Shown here piece by piece: positions 8,904-17,945 of a stretch of DNA of 64,000 bases; position 1 is the stretch's first letter, and the number at the start of each line of letters is the position of its first letter. This DNA comes from Leptospiraceae bacterium (GTDB lineage: Bacteria > Spirochaetota > Leptospiria > Leptospirales > Leptospiraceae): positions 62,001 to 126,000 of the forward strand of contig JACKPC010000007.1 of assembly GCA_024233835.1 (NCBI GenBank), in the 5' to 3' direction. The notes below the pieces were generated by a model. The model saw only the letters and a program-made list of their open reading frames with translations, was not told the DNA's origin and searched no databases. The translations under genes and the position numbers were made by a program.

Positions 8904-9428
8904 AGGGATAACTTCTTTCTTATCCGGATGCACAATACAGGCACCATACATCATATGCTGGTAGAGAGTTTCACTTTTCTTATTCTTTACAAGACAGGAT
9001 TTACAATGAATTTTTCCTGAAGAGAAGAATCCGGTTCCGTCTCCGGAAAGAATATAATAATCATCAAGGACACGATAAGATTCGAGAACCTTGCCACGCT
9101 GAAGTTTTGAAAAAAGGTTTTTATATATTTTCCTGAAAGCTCCTGTTGAAACTTCATCAACAATTTCTCTCATTTGAGTGTCAGAAGGTATCTCTTGAAT
9201 CTTGTATATACTTTGAAGATTTTTATTCTTCACTTTTTCTCTTTCAAACTCAAGAAGTGATGCGTTCTTTTGAGAAAAGATAGCAAAGGCTGACATCAAA
9301 GCATCTGTTAGAGAAATCGAAGGATTGACCCTGTGGTCTGGAATTTTAGAAAATTCCTCCCGAATTGCTTGATAAAGTCCATCTGCTGATAAATCTACCC
9401 GTGCGTGTAACTCGTTTTTGCCTGACAT
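8899..9428 (-). pseudogene. 5-prime part of the IS4-like transposase gene split by IS21
   Basis: N-terminal 177 residues of the disrupted transposase (start ATG 9428, MSGKNELHARVD...). It includes a helical N-terminal domain with FSKIPDHRVNPSISLTDALMSAFA and the first catalytic Asp in LSGDGTGFFSSGKIHCKSC, then ends at HPDKKEVIPL. Translation now runs a few codons into the IS21 end before stopping. The rest of the gene is at 5736-6519. Confidence 0.9.
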
Positions 9429-10729
9429 ATAGTCAAAAAGACTATATCCCTGTACAGGTACAAGCGATTTTTGATGAAAAAGTTTACGAAAGCATTCCCT
9501 GCAAACCCAAAAATCTTAGCCTTATCTGCCTGTTACAAGCAAAGCGGGAATTGCTGGATGAAGTATTACGCCTATATAATATATTGACTCTGTTTTCACC
9601 AGATAAAATTGTATATAACTTTTCTAATATGGATAAAATAGGAATGCCTATTATTTATCTGAGAAGAAGTGGCAAAGTTCACAAATTCCAAAAGAACATA
9701 TCCCCGATTCCTGAAACATTTTTATATAAAAATAAGACATATAATAGTAAGAAGTTTCTTGAGGAATCCATAACAACTGCTCTTATTATTGTTCAAGATA
9801 ATACAATAATATATGAAGATTATTATTTAGGAACAAAGGATACGGATTTAAGAATATCCTGGTCAGTTACAAAATCGTTTATTTCTGCACTATTCGGACC
9901 ACCTGTAGCAACTGGACAGATTAAGATTACAGATAAAATAACAAAATATGTTCCAGAGTTAAAGGAAAGTGGCTATAAAGATGCTTCTGTAAAAAATGTT
10001 TTACAAATGTCGAGCGGAGTTTATTTCGATGAAAACTATACTAAGCTATCCTCAGACATTAATCGTCTGGGAAGAATACTCGCTTTAGGAGGCTCTTTTG
10101 ATAAATTTGCACTAAGTCTGCGAAGTCAAAGAAAACCGGGAACCTTTCTTCATTATGTAAGTATAGATACTCATGTATTGGGAATGGTCTTACGTAATGT
10201 AACAGGAGAGAAAATTCAGAATCTTTTTGTAAAAAACTTGTGGTCTCATTTAGGAGCTGAAGCAAACGCATACTTTTTAGCTGATGATACAGGGGAAGCT
10301 ATGGCTTTAGGTGGCTTATGCTTACGTAGCAGAGATATGGCTCGCTTTGGAATATTGTATTTACAGGATGGCTTTCTGAATGGCAGACAAGTCATTCCAA
10401 AAGCCTGGATACAAGAATCAACCTACCCTCAGGAAAAATATCTTTTCCCCGGTAAAAGAGATACAGCCAGTACAGTTCATGGTTATGGTTATCAATGGTG
10501 GATTCCTGAAGATTTTGATAAGGAGTTTCTTGCTGTTGGAATCTATGATCAGATGATCTACATAAACAAAAAATCCAACGTTGTCATTGTTAAAAATTCA
10601 GCTAATTACAACTTTGCAAACAATAATTTTCAAAGCTCAAACCAGGCCATTGCTTTTTTTAGAGCAGTCGCTGAGAAGTATTCACTTGATAAAAGAAAAC
10701 CTTCCCCTGTTCGCGGATCAAACCCCTAA
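9365..10729 (+). CDS. serine hydrolase, class C beta-lactamase-like
   Basis: Penicillin-recognising serine hydrolase similar to 6-aminohexanoate-dimer hydrolases and beta-lactamase-related esterases. The nucleophile motif is S-V-T-K (about residues 167-170 of the longest frame), followed by LLQMSSGVYFDENY, Y-V-S in HYVSIDT, GGLCLRSRDMARFG and HGYGYQWW, all in family order. The start is uncertain: the open frame begins at 9365, but its first 20 residues are antisense to the transposase remnant. Family-like sequence starts near FSPDKIVYNFSNMDKI (about 9590), and the next in-frame ATG is 9629. No signal peptide remains, so insertion of the upstream element may have removed the native 5-prime end. 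Its stop overlaps the end of the convergent phosphatase gene by 12 bp. Confidence 0.8.
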   Translation: MLDKVHLLINLPVRVTRFCLTYSQKDYIPVQVQAIFDEKVYESIPCKPKNLSLICLLQAKRELLDEVLRLYNILTLFSPDKIVYNFSNMDKIGMPIIYLRRSGKVHKFQKNISPIPETFLYKNKTYNSKKFLEESITTALIIVQDNTIIYEDYYLGTKDTDLRISWSVTKSFISALFGPPVATGQIKITDKITKYVPELKESGYKDASVKNVLQMSSGVYFDENYTKLSSDINRLGRILALGGSFDKFALSLRSQRKPGTFLHYVSIDTHVLGMVLRNVTGEKIQNLFVKNLWSHLGAEANAYFLADDTGEAMALGGLCLRSRDMARFGILYLQDGFLNGRQVIPKAWIQESTYPQEKYLFPGKRDTASTVHGYGYQWWIPEDFDKEFLAVGIYDQMIYINKKSNVVIVKNSANYNFANNNFQSSNQAIAFFRAVAEKYSLDKRKPSPVRGSNP

Positions 10730-11779
10730 TCGAATTTCCATTATGGTATAGTCATCTTCAAATTCAGGTGTTTGACATAAAGATTTGGTATGGATAAGCA
10801 GATTCTCCAAATTTAGCTTTTGACTCGAATGGAGTTCCTTCAGGATAGATGTAAATTGCGGATATTGTAATACTTTATCATTGCTCAGTCGGACTTCATA
10901 GGCTCCATCTGAAAAAACATAAAGACGGGATTCTTCTTTTAATACAATACTATCTTGAATAAACTTTATACCGGGAAGTAAACCAATCATGGTATTCCTG
11001 GTAGATAATTCGATTGCTTCATCAAACTCATATCTATTTGCCGGAAACATCAATGTGGGAGGATGACCTCCGCTGGAATAAGTAAGAGTTCTTGTATCTT
11101 TCCGATAAACACCATACCATATTGTAAAATTCATATAGTTCTGGGTTTCCTGGGGGAAAGCTATATTTAGGGAAGTAAGAACATCTCCCGGCTCGAAAAA
11201 GTTCGTATTAGGTAATGTTTGACTTCGAAGTGTATTAATAACAGAAGCAGAAAGAAGAGCTGCTCTTACTCCATGACCGGTGACATCAATTAGATAAAAT
11301 GCAAAATGATTCTTATCAATCCAATGATAGCCAAATGAATCACCACCCAATGAACTACAGGGTATGAACCGCCAATCAACCGCATAATCCTGTTCGCTTA
11401 TAGGTTTTGGAAATAAGGCCTGGACATATTTCGCGGCTTCTTTCAGTTCTTCCTGAATAAGATCATGGGCTTTCTTTAATTCTGCTCGTTGTTCGATTAC
11501 TTTAGTATTTACCTCCTTTAGTTTCTTGGAGGTTATATCACTGGTTCGTGTAAGTTTTCGGGCTACTTTTAATAGTTTTTCATAATTGCTAAACAAGGAC
11601 TTAAATTCATCTTTGAAATCAAGAGAACCTTCCTCTTTTAGGGCACATTCACAGGATTCTAGAACCTTTTCTTCCTCATTAAATAAATCATTTTCCATCA
11701 ATTTGTTTCCAAGAAACGCAGGAAGAAAATCCCGCTGTTTTGTAATATGCTCAAAGTTAAAAAGCAAGTGTCTACACAA
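10718..11779 (-). CDS. SpoIIE/RsbU-type PP2C serine phosphatase
   Basis: 353 aa. An N-terminal helical and coiled-coil region (about 40-130) is followed by a PPM phosphatase domain. Metal-binding motifs are visible: SSLGGDSFGYHW, LIDVTGHGVRAALLS, SSGGHPPTLMF, FSDGAYE and FEDDYTIMEI. Such proteins usually dephosphorylate anti-sigma-factor antagonists in partner-switching pathways; the input here would come through the coiled coil. The start is TTG 11779, chosen because GGAGGAAT lies at the right distance upstream. No kinase or antagonist gene is adjacent, so the partner is unknown. Confidence 0.88.
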   Translation of the reverse strand: MCRHLLFNFEHITKQRDFLPAFLGNKLMENDLFNEEEKVLESCECALKEEGSLDFKDEFKSLFSNYEKLLKVARKLTRTSDITSKKLKEVNTKVIEQRAELKKAHDLIQEELKEAAKYVQALFPKPISEQDYAVDWRFIPCSSLGGDSFGYHWIDKNHFAFYLIDVTGHGVRAALLSASVINTLRSQTLPNTNFFEPGDVLTSLNIAFPQETQNYMNFTIWYGVYRKDTRTLTYSSGGHPPTLMFPANRYEFDEAIELSTRNTMIGLLPGIKFIQDSIVLKEESRLYVFSDGAYEVRLSNDKVLQYPQFTSILKELHSSQKLNLENLLIHTKSLCQTPEFEDDYTIMEIRLGV

Positions 11780-11822
11780 AAATTATTCCTCCTTGAAAAA
11801 GACCGCTCCTCGGTAAGACCTC

Positions 11823-11852
11823 ATTTCTCACAGAGTCTGCGAGCGAAGCATC
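11823..11852. repeat. dispersed repeat resembling the IS1182 right flank
   Basis: TCACAGAGTCTGCGAGCGAAGC in the spacer before the aldolase-like gene resembles CACAGTCTGTGAGCGTAGCC at 4850-4869. Only the similarity is seen; the role is unknown. Confidence 0.35.
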
Positions 11853-11945
11853 AGTAATTCCCTGATTTTTAGAGCGGATACAAGGAAAATATTATTTTCA
11901 GACTGAATTCCGGAACCTATCCTTCATAAATAAAATAGGATTATT

Positions 11946-12809
11946 TTGTTTGACTTATTACAAATTGCCGATAGTCTGATTAAGACTATGCAACAGGTAA
12001 TTCCAATGAGGCCAGAAATCGAATCAGAGCTTGTAAAGCTCAAAAAAGACCTCGAATACTATAAAAACACTTATGGCTTTTACGGCCTTAAAGGTGGAAC
12101 AGAAACCGAGGACATGGATTACGAAGAGCTGAGTTTTCTCAAAGCCCTGAGTAAGGACATAATGCCCCTGAAAGTAAAAATAGGTGGCGTAGAAGCCCGA
12201 ACGGACATTCGTTTTTGCCATTCTGTACATGTAAATTCGATTTTAGCCCCTATGGTAGAATCCGAGTATGCCTTACGAAACTTCGTTCAAACCCTGAAAG
12301 CCCTGATCCCCAGAGCAGACTACGAAAAAATTCGCAAATCCATCAATCTTGAGACCATTACAGGCTACAGAAACATCATGGAAATTGTGGATTCGAAGTT
12401 TTTTGAAGAGCTCGATGACATTACAGCCGCCCGTTCCGACCTTTCTGCGTCTATGAATCTGGTTCCTGATGATCCGGAAGTAATGCGTGTAACCTCACAA
12501 ATAGTAAAAATTTCCAGGTCAAAAGGCAAGGGAACCTGCGTTGGAGGAACTATCACCCGACAAAATTTTGCTGCTATAGCTGAGGGAATCGTACCGGATA
12601 TGATTAACTCCAGACACATTATTGTAAATGTAGAAAAAGCTAAAAAAGTTGGATTAAACGAGGTTCCGGAGGCCATGCTGGAGTTCGAAATGGATTTATT
12701 CTCAGTTCTCGGACTTCTCAAACCTGAAAAACACTATTATTACAATAATCGAATTGAATTGAATCGTGAAAGGCTCGGAAAAAAGAAGGTTCTTTATTCC
12801 CTGCCCTAA
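11946..12809 (+). CDS. HpcH/HpaI aldolase/citrate lyase-like protein
   Basis: 287 aa, TIM-barrel family of phosphoenolpyruvate-type aldolases. LKGGTETEDM, VKIGGVEARTDIR, APMVESEYAL and TAARSDLSASM are conserved segments; the Glu and Asp within them are the usual metal ligands. It starts at TTG 11946 with a weak upstream AGGA. The next gene, a hybrid histidine kinase, begins three bases after its stop, so they are co-transcribed. In several bacteria this aldolase-like family occurs next to regulators, which suggests a signalling or biosynthetic role rather than catabolism, but the substrate is not evident. Confidence 0.75.
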   Translation: MFDLLQIADSLIKTMQQVIPMRPEIESELVKLKKDLEYYKNTYGFYGLKGGTETEDMDYEELSFLKALSKDIMPLKVKIGGVEARTDIRFCHSVHVNSILAPMVESEYALRNFVQTLKALIPRADYEKIRKSINLETITGYRNIMEIVDSKFFEELDDITAARSDLSASMNLVPDDPEVMRVTSQIVKISRSKGKGTCVGGTITRQNFAAIAEGIVPDMINSRHIIVNVEKAKKVGLNEVPEAMLEFEMDLFSVLGLLKPEKHYYYNNRIELNRERLGKKKVLYSLP

Positions 12810-12812
12810 AGG

Positions 12813-14933
12813 ATGAAAGTAGAAAGTCTCAAATTTTTATTTATAGGAATGGGTCTTACACAGGCCCTTTTCTTTCTTACCGCTCCCTTTTTTAAAAAAA
12901 TAAGTCATTACATTTTAATCCTTTTTGCTGTCAGTACCAGCTATTATATTTATTTTTCAGAACCTCTTATAAGCGGAAAAGGTTTGGAATTCCTTTTCTT
13001 TCAACTTTCTTCTATCACATTAGCTTATTCTATCCTCTATCACTTCTTTGAGAACAGGATAAATGTTATATATAAAATAGCCTTTATACTTCTTCTCTTT
13101 CTTTCTGTAGGACTTTATTTTCCTGTTAGCAGGGGTAATGACTTTATTTATCATAATGCAAGGTTTATTGTTTTATTATTAAGTCTTCTCAGCTTGAGAC
13201 TACTGGCAAAGGAGTTAAAACCGGAAATAAGAAAGATATTTTTACCCTCTTATATTCTTTGGTGTTTATCAGTATTCAATGATTTTCTTATACTTTCAGG
13301 CGTTTATACTTTTTCTTTGTTATCCTCTTACGGGATGTTTATCTTCCTGCTTTCATTTTCTTATTATAGAATCAAACTTTTATCTTCTCCTGAGACAAGT
13401 CAGAGCAATGTAATCTTAAAAAATGAATTGGAAACCATACAAACTCAGGTTGAAAACGAATATTATCCGATTATACAATTAGCAGCTGAAATCTCTGTCA
13501 TCTCCTACTTTGTGGTTAATAAGGACGCTTCCATTTGCTATGCCAATAAAGCTGCTGCTGAAATCATCGGATTTACAAGAGAAGAACTACTCCAAATGAG
13601 TTACCTCGATATTAACCCGGATTTTAACCCTAAAAGCTGGGAAGAACACTGGCAAACGCTCAAAGAACAAACTTCTTTTACTTATATTTCTTTAAACCAA
13701 ACAAAAGAAAACATCCTGATTCCTGTAGAAATCACAGATAACTACATTTCTTCTCATTCGAAAGAATATTGTCTTTCGATAATACAGGATATACGAAAAA
13801 GAAAAAAAGCTGAAGAAGACCTGAGAGAAGAAAAAGAAAAAGCTGAAGAAGCAACCCGCTTGAAAGATAAGTTTATCTCCCTTGTTTCCCATGATCTTCG
13901 CTCTCCTTTAAGTGGAATGCTCGCTTTCTTTGAGATGATGATCGAGGATGAAGACGAGTTTCGTCCGAAAGACAGAAAAGAAATGTATCTGAATTTCTAT
14001 AATTCCATACAGAGCCTTTTAGGGATGATCGATAAACTTCTCAACCTGAACCGTCTACAATCCGGTAGACTAACCCTTCAACCTGAATTTATAGAGTTAA
14101 AAGCAATTTTGGATGATATCATTCCTCAATTCCATCCCCTGATACAACGAAAAGATATTACCCTCGTCAATCAGGTAAAAAAACAAACTAAGATTTTTAT
14201 AGATCCAAATCTTTTTCGTGAAGTACTTACCAATCTTCTATCCAATGCGGTCAAGTTTTGTTCCGCGAAAGATACTATAGAAATCATTCCTCATGAAGGT
14301 GATAGGTTCTTAGAAATTAAAGATAGCGGAAAAGGTATACCGGAAGAGTTTTTGCCGGATCTTTTCAAGGAGGAGATAAAAACAACTACTATCGGCACTC
14401 TCGGAGAAATAGGAACGGGGCTGGGTCTACCTTTTTGTAAAGATATTATGGAAGCCCATTCCGGCGATATTCAGGTACAATCTCAGGAAGGAAAAGGAAC
14501 CAGTTTTTTCCTGAGTCTTCCGATGAATAAAAAAATTATTCTTATTGTAGAAGATCAAGAAATCGTAAGAGAACAGTTGAAAGAAATCTTAAGAGCCACC
14601 GATACCATTATTATCGAGGCTGAAAATGGCCTGATTGCCCTTGAGCTTTTAAGACACTTCCAACCCGCTCTCATCATTACTGATATTTCAATGCCCGAAA
14701 TGGATGGATTTGAATTTTTAGGAAATATTAAAATACGTCCTCAATTTGAATCTATACCGGTGATTATTCTTACTTCTGTAATTATTCCGAAAGGAAAATC
14801 TTATAAGAAATATGTACAATTAGCAAATGAAATTGGAGTACAGCACGTTTTACCCAAACCGGCCTCTAAAGATATTATCCTTCCCCGTGTAATGGAAATA
14901 CTGGAATCAGATCAACTTATAAAAAATGAATAA
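12813..14933 (+). CDS. multi-TM hybrid sensor histidine kinase with receiver
   Basis: 706 aa. Residues 1-190 form about six or seven membrane helices, then a PAS domain (about 222-330; NKDASICYANKAAAEIIGFT), a short coiled coil, HisKA with phospho-acceptor H360 (SLVSHDLRSPLSG), and HATPase_c with N-box NLLSNAVKF, DSGKGIP and GTGLGLPF. A C-terminal receiver has the phospho-acceptor Asp at about D624 (ITDISMPEMDGFEF), acidic pair VEDQE and Lys in LPKPAS. The ribosome site AAAGG overlaps the stop of the aldolase-like gene, indicating translational coupling. The kinase probably senses a membrane or cytosolic cue through PAS. No separate output regulator lies nearby. Confidence 0.9.
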   Translation: MKVESLKFLFIGMGLTQALFFLTAPFFKKISHYILILFAVSTSYYIYFSEPLISGKGLEFLFFQLSSITLAYSILYHFFENRINVIYKIAFILLLFLSVGLYFPVSRGNDFIYHNARFIVLLLSLLSLRLLAKELKPEIRKIFLPSYILWCLSVFNDFLILSGVYTFSLLSSYGMFIFLLSFSYYRIKLLSSPETSQSNVILKNELETIQTQVENEYYPIIQLAAEISVISYFVVNKDASICYANKAAAEIIGFTREELLQMSYLDINPDFNPKSWEEHWQTLKEQTSFTYISLNQTKENILIPVEITDNYISSHSKEYCLSIIQDIRKRKKAEEDLREEKEKAEEATRLKDKFISLVSHDLRSPLSGMLAFFEMMIEDEDEFRPKDRKEMYLNFYNSIQSLLGMIDKLLNLNRLQSGRLTLQPEFIELKAILDDIIPQFHPLIQRKDITLVNQVKKQTKIFIDPNLFREVLTNLLSNAVKFCSAKDTIEIIPHEGDRFLEIKDSGKGIPEEFLPDLFKEEIKTTTIGTLGEIGTGLGLPFCKDIMEAHSGDIQVQSQEGKGTSFFLSLPMNKKIILIVEDQEIVREQLKEILRATDTIIIEAENGLIALELLRHFQPALIITDISMPEMDGFEFLGNIKIRPQFESIPVIILTSVIIPKGKSYKKYVQLANEIGVQHVLPKPASKDIILPRVMEILESDQLIKNE

Positions 14934-15050
14934 ATTTCCTACCCCGTTTAGCCCTTTTTACTAAATACAATAGCCAAAAAGATAAATTACTTGCGTATTC
15001 CATCCAAAATGGTAAAATAATACCAGGGTGTTAAGAATAGGAGAATTTTT

Positions 15051-16247
15051 ATGGAATCCATTTTCATATTATTAGCTCAAGAAAAAGTTCTGGAATGGCC
15101 CAAGCTGGGTATTGGTGGAGTTATCATTATCCTTCTCTTTTTTCTTGCAGGAGCCGGTCTGTCGTATTTCTTCGGAAAAACAACTCGAAGCAAGCAGGAA
15201 AAATCCAAATACTGGAATATAATTTTACATTATAGTCTGAAGCACGGCCTCGATGCACAGGAAATTGCGATTATTAAAACCTTCTTCACAAGTTTGAGTC
15301 GTGATAAGCAGGAAGAACTGGCAAGTTCTATGAGTAAAAAGATGTTTCACTTTTTGCTCCTTCAATATCTAAGAAAATTTAGGTCAGATCATCCGAAAGC
15401 CAATGTAAGCATTTTAGCCAGGTTGTTTATACCCGGAAATATGCTTCATGAAAAACTCTCTTCAATACAGGACTTATACCCTGGAGAAGCCTGTAATATT
15501 CTGTATAATCAAAAAGAATTTATGTGTACCGTGATGAAAACCGTTCAGAACGAAGTCTTATTAGCTCATCCGGATCTAAATCCTACAGGACTGAAAGCTA
15601 AAGAGCAAATAGAACTTTATATCTTTCGACCTGAATTCGGTTCCTTTACTTTTCACGGTGAAGTTAAGGCAATAGGTAAGGATACTCTAATATTCCAACA
15701 TACCGGAGCTTTAGATTATAAGAATACACAAAAACTCATGGCACAAATTGCTTTAAAACTAGTATTGACTGCATTTCCTGAACCCTACTACTATAAAAGC
15801 ATACTGGCCGAGAAACAAAGAGAAGCGAAAAAGAATAAAGTGACACCGGAGAAGAAGGGTCATTATATAGAAGAGTTGCAGTTAGATGGATCTGTGAAAA
15901 AAACATTCATTCCGGACAGAGAAGAAGCAAGTGAAGAGCGACCTATAGAACCCGAACTTATGTTAAACGTTAAACCCCTGGTAATTCGAGGAGTTACTAC
16001 GAAGGTTTCTATACGGGGCCTGGTTTTCAATCCTGCTGAAGAACCCGATAGCAGGGATGTAAACAGTCAGGAGCTCTGGGAACTGGAACTGGAATTAGAT
16101 GAAACACATAAAATACGCTGTATAGGGAAACTTATTTTTAATTCGGGAACCTATCTTTTCCGTTATAGTAACTTCAATGATAGGGACAGAGACAGGCTGG
16201 AAAGAGTTATAATGAAGAATGATCCGGTGAAAGAACAGTTATCTTAA
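15051..16247 (+). CDS. membrane-anchored PilZ-like protein
   Basis: 398 aa. One membrane helix at about 20-40 (IGGVIIILLFFLAGAGLSYFF) is followed by a helical cytosolic part. A YcgR-like beta domain (about 145-245; GEACNILYNQKEFMCTVMKTV) and a C-terminal PilZ-like barrel (about 300-395; ELELELDETHKIRCIGKLIF, DRDRDRLERVI) complete it. The canonical RxxxR c-di-GMP loop is not clear, so nucleotide binding is uncertain. The window also contains an HD-GYP protein, so c-di-GMP signalling is likely in this organism. Good ribosome site (AGGAG) before ATG 15051. The end overlaps the convergent DUF167 gene by 4 bp. Confidence 0.6.
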   Translation: MESIFILLAQEKVLEWPKLGIGGVIIILLFFLAGAGLSYFFGKTTRSKQEKSKYWNIILHYSLKHGLDAQEIAIIKTFFTSLSRDKQEELASSMSKKMFHFLLLQYLRKFRSDHPKANVSILARLFIPGNMLHEKLSSIQDLYPGEACNILYNQKEFMCTVMKTVQNEVLLAHPDLNPTGLKAKEQIELYIFRPEFGSFTFHGEVKAIGKDTLIFQHTGALDYKNTQKLMAQIALKLVLTAFPEPYYYKSILAEKQREAKKNKVTPEKKGHYIEELQLDGSVKKTFIPDREEASEERPIEPELMLNVKPLVIRGVTTKVSIRGLVFNPAEEPDSRDVNSQELWELELELDETHKIRCIGKLIFNSGTYLFRYSNFNDRDRDRLERVIMKNDPVKEQLS

Positions 16248-16465
16248 GAAGATATTTCAATTAACTTCTTTTTTGACTTTTCTCCAAGGATGATTTTCAC
16301 TTTGGACTTTGCAATATTCTTATAGGCAGCGATGGCTTTTATCACCGCTGCATTGGCTTTTCCGTCTGTGGCAGGTTCTTGAACCCGAACAATCCAGTTT
16401 TCCGGGTCCAATTCTTCAATTCCGGGCTTTTTAGAACCCGGCTTAACCGTAACCGAGACTTTCAT
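16244..16465 (-). CDS. DUF167 (YggU-like) small protein
   Basis: 73 aa, a full-length member of the DUF167 family: VTVKPGSKKPGIEEL, the characteristic WIVRVQEPATDGKANAAVIKAIA, then VKIILGEKSKKKLIEI. Family members are small alpha/beta proteins without a settled function. It is the last gene of the minus-strand run that begins with PBP1, separated by one base from the lipoprotein gene upstream. Confidence 0.9.
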   Translation of the reverse strand: MKVSVTVKPGSKKPGIEELDPENWIVRVQEPATDGKANAAVIKAIAAYKNIAKSKVKIILGEKSKKKLIEISS

Positions 16466-16466
16466 T

Positions 16467-16997
16467 TTAATCCTTGTGAAAAAGCTGGTTTCTATCCCGG
16501 CACTTCTTTGTTACTGAAGCAGCTTGTAAGGTTTTATCTTTTAGATCACTCGAATACTCTAATTCTACACTGAAAGGTTGCCACTTAACTTCTCCACCTT
16601 TCTTTTCCTGATACTGACTTTCATCTTTTGCAGAAAGCCCTGCACAGATAAAGGTGAGGATCCCTTTTTCTACTTTCATTTTTAATGTCCTGTTATTTTT
16701 CGGATTCTCTGAAGAACTGTATTTAACCTTAGTCCCATCCTTCTTCTGAGAAGCAAAACTAAGAAGAAAAGTATATTCACCTTCCGGTATATAAAAATCA
16801 TTCCAGGAAGACCGATAATGTGTATAAGAATCCGAAAGTTCCTTTCCATTAATAGAAATGATACGCAGACGCTCATCTGTAAAAATGCGGGATAGAGTTT
16901 TTGAATCCACATTTTTCCCTTCCGGGTTATACACCTTTGTCTTTAAAGAGCAGGAAATAAGATACAGACTACAGACAAATAGAATTATACTACGCAA
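16467..16997 (-). CDS. lipoprotein, unknown function
   Basis: 176 aa. The signal is short and ends with LISC (Cys16), a spirochaetal-style lipobox. The body is predicted beta-rich: it mentions WNDFYIPEGEYTFLLSF, a pattern seen in proteins measuring up small beta sandwiches that present PEG-turns. No family recognised. It lies 3 bp after the UDP-xylose synthase gene in the same run, so it may act in envelope assembly, but this is context only. Confidence 0.7.
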   Translation of the reverse strand: MRSIILFVCSLYLISCSLKTKVYNPEGKNVDSKTLSRIFTDERLRIISINGKELSDSYTHYRSSWNDFYIPEGEYTFLLSFASQKKDGTKVKYSSSENPKNNRTLKMKVEKGILTFICAGLSAKDESQYQEKKGGEVKWQPFSVELEYSSDLKDKTLQAASVTKKCRDRNQLFHKD

Positions 16998-17000
16998 AAT

Positions 17001-17945
17001 TTATCCTCCCTCTTGTATTTCTTTTTCGAAATATGCGATTGTCTTTTTTAATCCTTCCGTAAGCGGCACCTTGGGTTCATAAGACAATTTTTCTTTTGCA
17101 AGACTTAAATCCGGCTGCCTGCGAACCGGGTCATCCTGCGGTAAAGGCTTGAATACCAATTGAGATTTGGAGCCGGTTAAAGCGATTATTTCTTCGGCCA
17201 GTTCTTTCACGGTAAACTCCTTATTATTTCCGAGGTTTACCGGTCCGATGAAATCGGGATTGTTCATCATGCGAAGAATGCCTTCCACCAGGTCATCTAC
17301 ATAGCAAAAGGAACGGGTTTGAGAGCCATCACCATAGATCGTAATATCCTCTCCGCGTAGTGCCTGTACAATAAAATTACTCACGACCCTTCCATCATTC
17401 TCTAACATCCGGGGTCCATAAGTATTAAATATACGGATTACACGAATATCTACCTTGTTCTGTCTGTGATAATCAAAGCAAAGAGTCTCGGCAATTCTCT
17501 TACCTTCATCATAGCAACTCCGAATACCGATAGGATTGACATTACCCCAGTAAGTTTCCTTTTGCGGATGTTCGAGGGGATTACCATAAACTTCACTGGT
17601 AGAAGCCTGCAAAATTCTGGCTCCTGTTCTCCTGGCCAGTCCCAGCATATTGGTGGTTCCGAGAACATTTGTCTTGACTGTTTTTATCGGGTTATACTGA
17701 TAATGGACGGGAGATGCCGGACAGGCAAAGTTAAAAATTTGGTCAACTTCAATTTGAAAGGGTTCAATGATATCGTGTCGGATTAATTCAAATCGACGTT
17801 TATCCATAAGGTGATACAGATTCTTTTTTCGCCCTGTAAAGAAATTATCTATACAAATTACTTCATTATTCTCTTCTAATAATCTTTCACATAGATGAGA
17901 CCCTATAAAACCGGCTCCCCCTGTAACTAAAATTCTCTTAGACAT
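17001..17945 (-). CDS. uxs: UDP-glucuronate decarboxylase (UDP-xylose synthase)
   Basis: 314-aa short-chain dehydrogenase of the extended type. It converts UDP-glucuronate to UDP-xylose using bound NAD. The Rossmann motif is G9-G-A-G-F-I-G15, the catalytic set includes Thr/Ser in STSEVYG and Y145-x3-K149 in SCYDEGKR, which separates UXS from dTDP-glucose dehydratases and plain epimerases. The length is that of a bacterial UXS without an N-terminal membrane anchor. It overlaps the upstream M50-like gene by 8 bp. It probably supplies a nucleotide sugar for lipopolysaccharide or another surface glycan. Confidence 0.88.
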   Translation of the reverse strand: MSKRILVTGGAGFIGSHLCERLLEENNEVICIDNFFTGRKKNLYHLMDKRRFELIRHDIIEPFQIEVDQIFNFACPASPVHYQYNPIKTVKTNVLGTTNMLGLARRTGARILQASTSEVYGNPLEHPQKETYWGNVNPIGIRSCYDEGKRIAETLCFDYHRQNKVDIRVIRIFNTYGPRMLENDGRVVSNFIVQALRGEDITIYGDGSQTRSFCYVDDLVEGILRMMNNPDFIGPVNLGNNKEFTVKELAEEIIALTGSKSQLVFKPLPQDDPVRRQPDLSLAKEKLSYEPKVPLTEGLKKTIAYFEKEIQEGG

